From: Lucinisca nassula
Taxonomy: Eukaryota > Mollusca > Bivalvia > Lucinida > Lucinidae
Length of the DNA: 64,000 nucleotides
Reading direction: 5' to 3'
Assembly: GCA_963580285.1 (NCBI GenBank)
Contig: CAUZLF010000692.1
Location: forward strand, 124,001-188,000
A program made the position numbers and the translations under genes. The notes under the pieces were generated by a model. That model was given only the letters and a program-made list of their open reading frames with translations. It searched no databases and was not told the DNA's origin. Shown here piece after piece: positions 48,070 through 56,638 of the stretch; positions within the stretch are counted from its first letter, which is position 1, and every line of letters starts with the position of its first letter.

Positions 48070-50823
48070 ACATGATATATGATTCTGTTGGTTCATCAAG
48101 CAGCAACATTTGTGCCCACCCTAGCCTTTACCCTGATGTTCAAGAACTATAAGAGCTTCATTAACCCATTTGGTACCGGAAACTCCAAAACGGGTACCCT
48201 GGCAAACAGTGCAGGCCCAGATCAGATGTCACAGAACGTGGCGTCTAATCAGGACCTTCACTGTTTGCGAAAAGTTAAGCCAGTTTCCAAATAAATTTTG
48301 AAGAAAACACAACCCAACACCCCTAAACTTTTTAGCTCACCAGAGCCGAAGGCTCCGGGGGAGCTTATAGGATAGGCAGTTGTCCGGCGTCGTCGTCGTT
48401 GTCGTTGTCGTCGTCGTCTATCATCAACACTTTCAAACATCTTCTTCTCTGAAGCCACTGGACCGATTCAGCCCAAATTTTATCTGTAGCATCCTTGGGC
48501 TGGGGGATTGAAAGTTTGTGTTTTTTATGAAAATTGGTCCATTAGTTTGGTTGCTATAGCAACTTAGAGCTCCCATAGACTTATAATGGGGAAAATTGAA
48601 AAATGGCATTTACTGCCAAGCCACTGCAGATATTTTGACAAAACTTTCATAGAAATATTCCTTAGGCAATCTGCTATCTGCCATATGATTTTAGGCCTAC
48701 TGCTCATTTGTATTGGTTGCCATGGAAACCAAAATGAAAAAATAGAAAAAAAAATACTTAAAAAATCATCTCCTCAGAAACCGTATGCTCTATGAGGCTG
48801 AAAGTTTATGGAAATATTCACCATATTTGCCTTTACAGGTTTTGTGTTTTTCATGAAATTCGGCTCTTTAGTTTGGTTGCTATGGCAACTTAGATTTTCC
48901 ATAGACTTATAATGGGGAAAATTGAAAAATGGCATTAACTACAAAGCCTTTGCAGATATTTTGAAAAAACTTTCATAGAAATGTTCCTTTAGTAAACTTC
49001 TCTCAGCCATATGCTGTTATGTCAACCTGCGGGTCCAGTAGGTTGTGCCGGGGCCATGCCCCGCCCCCAGTACTTCATAAAATGACTTATATCTCAGAAA
49101 CCTTACAGATCCCCACCCCTAAACCATATATATTCTTGTTCCTATTGATAAGACGCATTCAGTGACACCAACCTGGAGGTCCTCCGGGATGTGCCGAGGC
49201 CATGCCCCACCCCCCCCACTTCATAAAAGGCCCAATATCTCGGAAACCATTCAGATCCCCACCCCTGAACCCTATATACTCTTGTTCCTTATGATAAGAC
49301 GCATTCAGTGACATCAAACTGGGGGTCCCCCGGGATGCGCCGGGGCCATGTCCCGCCCCTCCATTTCATAAAAGGCCCAATATCTCGGAAACCTTACAGA
49401 TCCCCACCCCTAAACCGTATATATTCTTGCTCCTTATGATAAGACGCATTCATTGACCCCAAATTGGGGGTCTTCCGGGGTGCGCCGGAGCCATGCCCCA
49501 CCCCTTCACTTCACAAAAGGCCATATATCTCAGAAACTGTTCAGATCCCCACCCCTAAACCATATATGTTCTTGTTCATTATGATAAGACACATTCAGTG
49601 ACACCAACCTGGGGGTCCCCAGGGATGTGCTGGGGCCATGCCCCACCCCCTCCATTTCGTAATATCTCAATATCTCGGAAACCTTACAGATCCCCACCCC
49701 TAAACCATAAATATTCTTGTACCTTATGATAAGACACTTTCATTGACACCAACCTGGGGGTCTCCCTGGGCCTTGCCCCACCCCTGCACTTCACAAAAGG
49801 CCTTATATCTCAGAAACTGTTCAGAGCCCCACCCCTAAACCATATATATTCATCTTCCTTATGATAAGGCACATTCATTGACACCAGCTTGTGAGTCCCC
49901 GGGGCATGCCCGGGCCTTGCTCCACCGCTTGACTTCATTAAAAGCCACATATCTCAGAAATAGTTCAGATCCCCACCCCTAAACCATATATATTCTTGTT
50001 CCTTATGATAAGACTCATTCAGTCACACCAACTTGGGGGTCTCTTTGTGCTGAGGCAATGTGCCCCGCCCTTCCACTTCATAAAAGGCCATATATTTCAG
50101 AAACCATTAAATCCCCACCCCATATTCATATATGTTCTTGTTCCTTATTATTAGCACACCTACTGTAGGTGTGTCCGCAGGGGCCAGTCCTCTCCTTTCC
50201 ACTTCATGAAAGGATATCTTGGAAACCGTTCAGATTCCCACCCCTAAACCATATATATACTTGGTCCTTATGATGAGACACATTTAGGGATAACAATCTT
50301 GGGCTTTCCTGGGAACGACAGGGCATGCTCCAACCCCTCCACTTATATCTCCAGCCATGCAGATCCCCACTGCTAAACCATATATATTCTTGTTCTTTGT
50401 GATAAGACACATTTAGTGATACCAACCAGGGCTCCATTGGGTCCATGCCCCACCCCCTCTACTTCATAAAAGGCCTAATGTTTCATATACTGAGTCCACA
50501 TGGATGCTCATTTGGATATGGGGGTTCATTTGGCAGATTAAAATGATATCATGTTAAAATGCATGGCTGCAATTTGGCAGTGCCCACCTGAGCTCTGGTG
50601 AGTATAGTGGCCCATGGGCCTCTTGTTTGGAAATGGACTGCTGGTTTATATAAGGGGGAAGATTCCATTTTGTACAAAAAGGGTTAATGTACAAACTTGC
50701 ATCTATTTATAGCAGCTTTTATGTAGGGATCCATATTTGACATTGACCTACATTTTATGGTTGACAGACTTGTGAAGATGTCACACCCACAGGCATGACA
50801 TAGCCATTAGCAGAATTCTTGTT
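48070..50823. mobile_element. Three-level nested element
   Basis: Outermost pieces, 48070-48160 and 50688-50823, match the 37920-38553 element (AAGAACTATAAGAGCTTCAT on the left, AACTTGCATCTA and GGCATGACATAGCC on the right). Inside is a TTAACCC..GGGTTAA MITE (48161-50687). Inside that is a complete AGCTCAC-ended element at 48320-50628. Each inner element interrupts otherwise continuous outer sequence, so the order of insertion is readable. Confidence 0.75.
48320..50628. mobile_element. 2.3-kb AGCTCAC-ended element with a 165-bp array
   Basis: Opens with TTTAGCTCACCAGAGCCGAA, followed by a GTCGTC-type microsatellite, and closes with CCCATGGGCCTCTTGTTT. First come two units with GCTATGGCAACTTAGA. 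Then come about ten units with CAGATCCCCACCCCTAAACC, TATATTCTTGTTCCTTATGA and GGGGCCATGCCCC. No gene. Confidence 0.75.
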
Positions 50824-51237
50824 GGTGTAAAAATGAAATATTACTCTATGAAATTACTGAATATTTTCACCAGACTGGACAGTGTTATACCTGACTCTAT
50901 CAGATAGTCCTGTCGGTTTTGTGAACACTGCTTCATGGTTATTTTACATTTAGCCTGTATCCCAGCAGGCACATGACGTAGTTGTGATGTTACATCAACA
51001 TCGGTACAACATCATGGCGTTGCTCCAGCGATGTTTGCCTGTTGGGATAAACCTCCATGTTATAGTGGGTAGGCTACTTGTGTCATTATCTAATTTAGGG
51101 CTTCTCCAGATTTTTAGAAGAGTCTTTAAGCTGAGGTCCTGTCTCATTTTGAATCAAGTCACTGGTGGGACATACATGTAAAAATCAAAATACACTCACA
51201 CAATTAGACTGTTTTTTGTTGTTGTTTTTTTCTATAG

Positions 51238-51333
51238 ATACCCTGGATGGTAGTCTGCAGGCTCTAGTCCACTCTGGCTCAACCAGTGTGTATCTTGCAA
51301 GGGAAGGAGAGCTGAATCTCAGCAGCAGCTCAG
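51238..51333 (+). CDS. FAM185A: FAM185A-like protein, exon 5 (last one visible)
   Basis: Acceptor TTTTTTTCTATAG (ends 51237), donor GTATGT at 51334. The first two bases complete the codon from exon 4. The product begins DTLDGSLQALVHSGSTSVYL and ends LNLSSSS plus one base of a Gly codon, phase 1. With exons 1-4 this gives about 340 residues, against roughly 390 in vertebrate FAM185A as I recall it. One or more terminal exons are therefore missing, and none is visible before 64000. The virus-like element at 52.6-64 kb would lie inside this intron. Confidence 0.8.
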
Positions 51334-51398
51334 GTATGTATCAACAACACCACAATCCCTTCATAACTTTATTGTTGAGATCCGAAGTGGAAACCATT

Positions 51399-51626
51399 TT
51401 AACCCATTTTGTACCAGAAGCCCCAAAACGGGTACCCTTCCAAACAGTGCAGGCCCAGATCAGATGCCGCAGAATGTGGCGTCTGATCAGGGCCTCCACT
51501 GTTTGCTAAATGTTAAACCATTTTCCAAATAAATTTTGAAGAAAACACTACCTGACACCCCTAAATTTTGAATTGGACTCCTGCTAAAAATAAAGAGGAA
51601 GATTCCATTTGGTACAAAAGGGTTAA
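51399..51626. mobile_element. Hairpin MITE, TTAACCC..GGGTTAA family
   Basis: Ends TTAACCCATTTTGTACCA and TTTGGTACAAAAGGGTTAA. The hairpin carries CAGGCCCAGATCAGATGCCG and its partner. This is a near-complete copy starting 66 bases after exon 5. Confidence 0.8.
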
Positions 51627-51640
51627 ACAACAATGATCAT

Positions 51641-51940
51641 CCCTGCCCATTGGGGCTGGAGAATTTTTTTTTGCTGCATGATGCTTCCACGCAGAGCTGA
51701 AACTGACCCCATATGAGTACTGGTAAACCGCTTAGAAGGACTAAGCCTGCCCAGACAAAGTGGTGCGAGTCTGACCATCCAATGCATATAAGCCTTTAGG
51801 TTTTATTTGGCGACAGAGCTTGAGATGTCATATCATTTCAATGTCGAGTAAAAGTCCCACAAAATTTAAAACAACGTCTTCAAAATGACCTGAATAGTAT
51901 TGAGGGGATGTTAAACCTCATTCAAACAAACAAACAACCA
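51641..51940 (+). repeat. SINE, family A, copy 4
   Basis: Same order of blocks as 1088-1401: GCATGATGCTTCCACGCAGA, TACTGGTAAACCGCTTAGA, then the GGGATGTTAAACCTCATTCA end and an (AAAC)n tail. It is moderately diverged. Confidence 0.75.
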
Positions 51941-52067
51941 TGATATATCCAAGCAAAAATGTATGGATTATATAGAAAAATGACCATTTTATGGTCATTA
52001 AAAATAACCATTCTCATATGATACTTTTTCTGTAATAATCAATCTATACCTTTTTGTGATCCATCAT

Positions 52068-52620
52068 TATACCCCCGGCATACGAAGTATGCAATGGGGG
52101 TAAAAAGTTTTTGTCTTTTCCGTCTGTCTGTCTGTGTGTCCGTAAACAATTATTTTGTGTCAAAGATATCTCAGGAACTGCTTCACATAGAAACTTGAAA
52201 TTTTGCACACATGATCAGTATGACTACAGTCCAACCTGTGTTAAGCAAGCACCTCAGGGATAATGAAAATGTGCTTGCTTAAGACAGGTGCTTGCTTAAT
52301 ACAGGTGAATTCTAATGTATTTGCCTTTTTCGGGAACTTAATGCCTGCTTGCTTAAGACAGGTTGCTTGCTTAATAGAGGTGGCCACTAAGACAGGTTTG
52401 ACTGTACTTGTATTGTGGGAAAGAAAATAAGGGCCAAGGGGTCTGGCCTTTTAGGGTTATTTCCCTTTGTAGTTCTTGCTGTTTAATTATGTCTCCCTCG
52501 AAAAAATTTTTTTCGGAGAGACATATTGTTTTTCCCCCGGGCGTCTGTCTGTCTGTCTGTCCGTCCGTCCGTCCGTCCGTCCGTCCGTCCGTCCGTCCGT
52601 CCGTCCGTGTTTACGAATGG
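52068..52620. repeat. Decayed elements, a MITE and a (CCGT)n microsatellite
   Basis: 52068-52220 looks like the left end of a CCCCCGGCATACGAAG element. 52226-52405 is a MITE with ends ACAGTCCAACCTGT and ACAGGTTTGACTGTA. Its inner repeats are built on GCTTGCTTAAGACAGGT. 52487-52530 is a TGTCTCCCTCGAAAAAATTT terminal hairpin of another element, followed by (CTGT)n and (CCGT)n to about 52608. No gene. Confidence 0.65.
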
Positions 52621-52673
52621 ACACTTATTGGGTATTTTGTAAGTTCAATGGGCACTTGATGGGTAATTTTGCT

Positions 52674-53175
52674 TGTTGGGTATACCCAACAGTCAGATCT
52701 ATCTAAACGTGTTCAATGATACCATATTGGTTATTTGGTACAAGGTACCCAACAAATATTTGGACACTGAAGTCCGTAAAATCTGTCCATTAGATGGACA
52801 GCCCGTTACCTGTTGGGTATACCCAATACTTTTGATTATTCACATGTTGGGTATACCCAATAGTCCTTGCGGATGGACATACAATGGACTATTGGGTATA
52901 CCCAACAGGGATCAGATGGTTGTTAGGTAGAAAGTATGCACATAAGGCACATATTGGGTACTAATTTACAGTTGGTTATACGAAATACTGAAGGTACCTG
53001 CTGGGTATACCCAATACTGTTGGGTATTCACCTGTTGGGTATACCCAATAGTCCATGCGGACAGACATACAATGGACTATTGGGTATACCCAACAGGGAT
53101 CAGATGGTTATTGGGTAGAAAGTATGCATAGAAGGCACATATTGGGTACTTATTTACTGTTGGGTAAGAAGGCAG
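52674..53175. repeat. 188-bp tandem repeat with seven palindromes; candidate viral origin or terminal repeat
   Basis: Seven copies of TTGGGTATACCCAA or a one-base variant start at 52676, 52813, 52847, 52892, 53001, 53035 and 53080. From about 52800 the block is two direct copies of 188 bp. Each contains a 20-bp perfect inverted repeat (52847-52866 with 52886-52905; 53035-53054 with 53074-53093) around a 19-base loop containing GACATACAAT. Repeated binding sites with a stem-loop beside a rolling-circle-type replication gene are what an origin looks like in that class. The PLA2 frame starts ten bases after it. Function is inferred; it could also be a terminal repeat of the element. Confidence 0.6.
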
Positions 53176-53184
53176 CAATATGTA

Positions 53185-53427
53185 ATGAGGTATTGTGGAC
53201 CTGGAAATTCATTACCTAACGGACCACCCGTAAACCAGTTAGATGCCATTTGTATGGAGCATGATTATTGCTATGCTCAAAATGTGAATGAATATGATTG
53301 TGACGTTCAAATGTTGAGAAACTTAAGGGCTCATTCAGGACTAACATTGATGGAAAGACTTACCAAGCAATTCTTAATCAGACCACTCATTAGTCTCAAG
53401 GCAGCTGCCAGGATTCGTTTGTATTAA
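53185..53427 (+). CDS. Small phospholipase A2, parvovirus VP1-type
   Basis: An 80-residue frame. Near the start is RYCGPGNSL, the YxGxG-type calcium loop, then GPPVNQLDAICMEHDYCYA with the catalytic His-Asp pair followed by two residues and a tyrosine. This is the spacing of the phospholipase A2 domain in parvovirus VP1 unique regions, where it breaches endosomal membranes during entry. A secreted animal PLA2 would be longer, with a signal peptide and many disulfides. Here only four Cys are present and no signal peptide. It is not fused to a capsid protein, which is unusual; it may be an exon spliced to a later gene. The C-terminal 35 residues are basic. It lies between the palindromic repeat and the tRNA gene. 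Confidence 0.75.
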   Translation: MRYCGPGNSLPNGPPVNQLDAICMEHDYCYAQNVNEYDCDVQMLRNLRAHSGLTLMERLTKQFLIRPLISLKAAARIRLY

Positions 53428-53449
53428 GGGGACAACCGGTTAGACTTCG

Positions 53450-53470
53450 AGAACACCCCCAGGGGGCGTT
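53450..53470. other. Short GC-rich hairpin after the PLA2 frame
   Basis: GAACACCCCC, an A, then GGGGGCGTTC: ten-base arms with one mismatch, 23 bases after the PLA2 stop. It could be a terminator-like RNA hairpin or part of an origin. Nothing further supports either role. Confidence 0.4.
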
Positions 53471-53536
53471 CCCGGAGCCTAATCGATTGCCCCCCTTGTT
53501 GTATATAGTTGTTATTATTGGTTATAGTTGTAGTTG

Positions 53537-53608
53537 ACACTTTAGCTCAGTTGGTAGAGCACCTGTCTGATAAGCAGGAGGTCGTGGGTTCGATTCCTAC
53601 TCGTGTCA
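53537..53608 (+). tRNA. tRNA-Ile (anticodon GAU)
   Basis: A 72-base cloverleaf. Acceptor GACACTT pairs with TCGTGTC over the outer five bases, with the inner two mismatched. The D-stem GCTC/GAGC and the anticodon stem CCTGT/GCAGG enclose loop CTGATAA, anticodon GAT. The T-stem GTGGG/CCTAC has loop TTCGATT. Internal promoter boxes are intact (A box TAGCTCAGTTGG, B box GGTTCGATTCC), and a T10 run right after is a Pol III stop. CCA is not encoded. Animal nuclear tRNA-Ile genes mostly carry AAU or UAU; GAU is the bacterial and organellar form. It lies between the PLA2 and replication genes and looks like part of the viral element. Confidence 0.8.
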
Positions 53609-53667
53609 TATTTTTTTTTTATTATAAGTTATAGTTAAGACAACATTTAACACAATGAACTGTTAAC

Positions 53668-53673
53668 TTTATT
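53668..53673 (-). terminator. Polyadenylation signal of the replication gene
   Basis: AATAAA on the - strand, about 37 bases past the stop of the helicase frame. The position is right for 3' end formation of that transcript. Confidence 0.55.
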
Positions 53674-53709
53674 GAATTCTTTCTCTTGTTGAATGTGTTT
53701 TTTGTTGAG

Positions 53710-54436
53710 TTATAAACTGTCATGAACAATAACACCATTTTCTTCTTCATTTGAGATCTCTAGAACTAACCATCTGTCATGTGACAATAGGCTTCTGTCC
53801 GGGAATGAGTTGGAGAATATAATGAAAGTTGGTGTCTTAAACACTTTCCTGGTGACCTCGTATTTTGTAGATACCAAATATCCATTTTTCAAGTCTTCGA
53901 CTAATCGGAGATCGTGAACATGTGCAGACCTCGGGATATCAAATATGACAATGCTTTCACAGTCATAGAGAAAAGTGTTATTCCGGTAGTCGAAATCTTG
54001 AAAAATGATACTATTCCCTAAATCATTCACGGAGAGGAGCCATTGTGACATGACAGACTTCCCTTTGCCCCCTTGTTCATCAACGACCCATAATACCTTC
54101 CTGGGATTGTCCTGTAAAAGGCGTATGTATTCTGCTACCGTCTGTTGCCAAGGAAGTAGATTGATTGAGCTGACTTTTTCTTGAATAATTTTGGTCTCTG
54201 CCAACATAGCTTCCTGTTTAACAGCCGACTCAAATACTTTACGGTCTACTGCTGCTATATTACCGGGAAGGTAATCCCCATAGTTAATCTTTGCTGATTC
54301 CCTTTCCCGGTAATATAGGTTAGCCTTGTATCCTACAGACGTAAATTTCACAGGGATATTTACTAAAACTGCCTGCTTATATTCCTTGGGCAGGTAGCGT
54401 ATACATTCCCTGAAATTGATGGGGCGTTGAATGTCA
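53710..54436 (-). CDS. Replication protein, C-terminal part: HUH motif III and SF3 helicase
   Basis: Open on the - strand in the +1 frame relative to the upstream part; the frame can be entered well before its first ATG at 54351. Just after the frame change comes ECIRYLPKEY, a YxxK catalytic-tyrosine motif. Then LLPWQQ and Walker A DEQGGKGKS (about residues 91-99 counted from 54351). Walker B is IVIFDIPRS (134-142), motif C is FIIFSNSFPD with the sensor Asn at 181, and DRW at 192-194 is the arginine finger. This order and wording are those of CRESS-DNA virus Rep helicases, which unwind DNA in rolling-circle replication. It continues the protein of 54437-56638, with the break lying between HUH motifs II and III. 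Confidence 0.85.
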
Positions 54437-56386
54437 TTAATTAATTTTGTAATGGAAAGTCTTCCAGAACTTGGACTTCATCTGTTTGAAAGTCATCTTA
54501 TCAGAAGTCTCAATATATATGTGACTGTGGCTGTTTTTAATGAGATCACTGCCAAATTCGTTGCATATTGCTGCTTTAGACACTAAAGCCTGCTGCTTTC
54601 TTAGTTTCCTTTTTTGAATCTGAGTCTTACGATAAAGATTTAAATGAGGAAACTTAGAGTAAATAGCACGCAGCACATCAGCATGAGACTTCTGAGTTGG
54701 GTCCCCAAACAGAGGCCTAGCCAAAAATTTCCTCCTCCTCTTTGCATTTCTAACCTTATCTCTGTGTTCAATGGTCCTTAAATGCCTTCTTTTAGCACCT
54801 GCAGATCTAAAAGGCTTAAGACAGACAGTGCATGAATGTGCAATCTTGGACAGTCTGTTTGCGATCCTGTACTTAACAGGCTTGTTAATTTCAATAAGGA
54901 AATGCCTTCCGGGACGGACAGACTTATCAGAACCGTCATTTGACCTTGTGAACGACATTTCTGATAAGTCTCCAGCCCCAGAAACAGTCTCATCCGGAGT
55001 ACTAACTGCATCCTGCACATTCTTTTTGTGTCGTACCGATTTAAGGTGAGGTGTGACATTTCTCTTAAACTTCATGCTAATATCGCAGATTTTGCAGTGA
55101 TATACTCCATTATCTTCAAGGGAGATCATGTCTCCAAACGAATGTGCAGGCGATGCAGTAGTTTTTTCTGATGGGACTGCTTCTGAAGCAGGAGGAGGAG
55201 GAACATTTTTCCTTTTTGTATTTGCTTGGTCCTTGCCTTTCGCATTTGGATTTGCTTTGCCCGTAATGATTTTATGCTTGTACCCCATTAAGTGTTTTTC
55301 GTAAAACTCTTTCGACAGACCCTTTTTCCCACATGGGATGCAATCAAAGGTATTTGCAATAAATGGCTTATTTAGAATCTGCTGGCGTTCTAAATGAGCC
55401 ATATACTCCAAATCCTCCTCCAAGTTATAAGTTTTTATGTCATGTAGTGGGTAAACCTCAACCATTTTATTCCTTTCCACTCTTTCCTTGCACATTCTGC
55501 AATCCTCCACTACATGTACGGCAATCTCCTTTCTACCGAACCAGCAAAAACCAAGCAGTCTAAGTTTTACCTGATATTTAATTTGGTGATGGAAACTTCT
55601 AATATGGTCAGGCCAGTTACCTATGAACACTTTCACTTCACAGCAGCTGCAATGACGCAGATCATTATCTGAATGATCTGTGTCATTGCAGACTGGTTTT
55701 ACACAGTTATCTGCTAAACTGAGTTTGATGTGTTTTTTTAGACCTGGATGCAGGACCCAGTACTCATCTTGCATTATTTTGGCTTTTATTCTGCCTTGAA
55801 TATCGGAGAAGTCTGTACCGGGCCGATGAAAATCGTCGTGCAGGAGAGTTGCTAGTTGTCTGCCCTGACCAGGTTTAGAAGTTTCCATTGAAGTCGAAGG
55901 TCCAGGACCTGGACCTGACACCTTCGCCTTCAAATTTGATTCGTCTAACTTTTCTAAATTGGTTAAGGGGGTTTCATTGCCATTATTTAGTTTATTCACT
56001 CTTCTATGAATATTAATTAGGTTTGTCAATGTTTTTATGTCAAAGTCTTTCTGTCTCTCAGTTCTGAAAGGGTCAGAAATATTCTTGACATGTTTTTCTC
56101 TTCTCAGGGGGAAAAACTTCCTGAATGGCTTCTTTATAGGAAGTGGAGTCTTCTTCATCGCCGCGATAGGCCGTCCAAACATATCGTTGTACTCGTTTTG
56201 ATCTCTCTCATACTCTGTCACAGTCGCCTCATCTGTAAATTGGACAGTCTTCCGTCTTTTAGCAGGTGGTTCGGTCTCCGTTTCTGATTCTGAAGAGATG
56301 TTAATGATCTCAGCCTGTAGTTCTTCCCTTTTGACAGTAACGATTTCATCATCATCATCGTCGTTCAATTCGGCCCTTTTTCTCTT
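54437..56386 (-). CDS. Replication protein, exon 2: zinc fingers and HUH motif II
   Basis: Exon 2 (649 codons) follows a 39-nt intron. Order: acidic and basic segments with nuclear-localisation-like KRKR and PAKRRK; a possible CCCH cluster near residues 254-275; then three fingers with the exact spacing C-x2-C-x12-H-x5-H. Counting from a notional start at 56410, these lie at 357-379, 439-461 and 527-549. That spacing is the U1/matrin type of C2H2 finger. At 628-634, HSHIYIE is an HUH motif II. The frame stops 23 residues later; the catalytic-tyrosine motif and helicase follow in another frame. Motif I was not identified. The fingers may give sequence-specific DNA or RNA binding. Known CRESS Rep proteins lack such an extension, as far as I know. 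Confidence 0.75.
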   Translation of the reverse strand, partial: KRKRAELNDDDDDEIVTVKREELQAEIINISSESETETEPPAKRRKTVQFTDEATVTEYERDQNEYNDMFGRPIAAMKKTPLPIKKPFRKFFPLRREKHVKNISDPFRTERQKDFDIKTLTNLINIHRRVNKLNNGNETPLTNLEKLDESNLKAKVSGPGPGPSTSMETSKPGQGRQLATLLHDDFHRPGTDFSDIQGRIKAKIMQDEYWVLHPGLKKHIKLSLADNCVKPVCNDTDHSDNDLRHCSCCEVKVFIGNWPDHIRSFHHQIKYQVKLRLLGFCWFGRKEIAVHVVEDCRMCKERVERNKMVEVYPLHDIKTYNLEEDLEYMAHLERQQILNKPFIANTFDCIPCGKKGLSKEFYEKHLMGYKHKIITGKANPNAKGKDQANTKRKNVPPPPASEAVPSEKTTASPAHSFGDMISLEDNGVYHCKICDISMKFKRNVTPHLKSVRHKKNVQDAVSTPDETVSGAGDLSEMSFTRSNDGSDKSVRPGRHFLIEINKPVKYRIANRLSKIAHSCTVCLKPFRSAGAKRRHLRTIEHRDKVRNAKRRRKFLARPLFGDPTQKSHADVLRAIYSKFPHLNLYRKTQIQKRKLRKQQALVSKAAICNEFGSDLIKNSHSHIYIETSDKMTFKQMKSKFWKTFHYKIN

Positions 56387-56425
56387 CTGAAAAATTAATA
56401 CAAATAACAAATAAGATTAACATAC
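56387..56425 (-). other. 39-nt intron of the replication gene
   Basis: On the - strand it starts GTATGTTAATC and ends TTAATTTTTCAG. Removing it joins an Arg codon to a Lys codon in phase 0 and keeps one frame across exons 1 and 2, whereas the unspliced message stops after two codons. Its length is very short for an animal intron. Confidence 0.75.
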
Positions 56426-56638
56426 CCTTCTGGCAATGATTCTCTGGATCACTGGATGCATCGGCACCGCCGGGTCCATATACGGATTTGGTGGGAGGGT
56501 TAAGTCCTCATCATCATCCGAGTCATCTACTATGAAGTTTTCATCATAATCAGATAAATTCTCTATTTCAAGCTCGTCATCTGACTCTACCCCGTCATCA
56601 TCTTCCACTTCAGATTCGAAATGAATAAATTCAGACAT
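56426..56638 (-). CDS. Replication protein, exon 1: acidic N-terminus
   Basis: 71 codons from an ATG at 56638. The product begins MSEFIHFESEVEDDDGVESD and is very rich in Asp and Glu through residue 47, then has LPPNPYMDPAVPMHP and ends IIARR at the donor. Such an acidic tail may act as a transcription-activation or histone-binding region, but that is a guess. A TATAAGTA on the - strand near 56731-56738 lies about 95 bases upstream and is a plausible TATA box. Confidence 0.7.

Noticed and set aside
52408..52706. Short proteins with SVRPSVRPSVRPS-type repeats
   Set aside because: These are translations of the (CCGT)n microsatellite and of the palindromic repeat, not genes.
54771..55049. Frames opposite the zinc-finger exon
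   Set aside because: They are antisense shadows of the replication gene; no family features and no start context.
53185..56638. Calling the element a parvovirus or an endogenous densovirus
   Set aside because: Only the PLA2 supports this. The helicase reads as CRESS Rep type (FDIPRS, SNSFPD, DRW), and the histone, tRNA and late genes have no parvovirus counterpart known to me.
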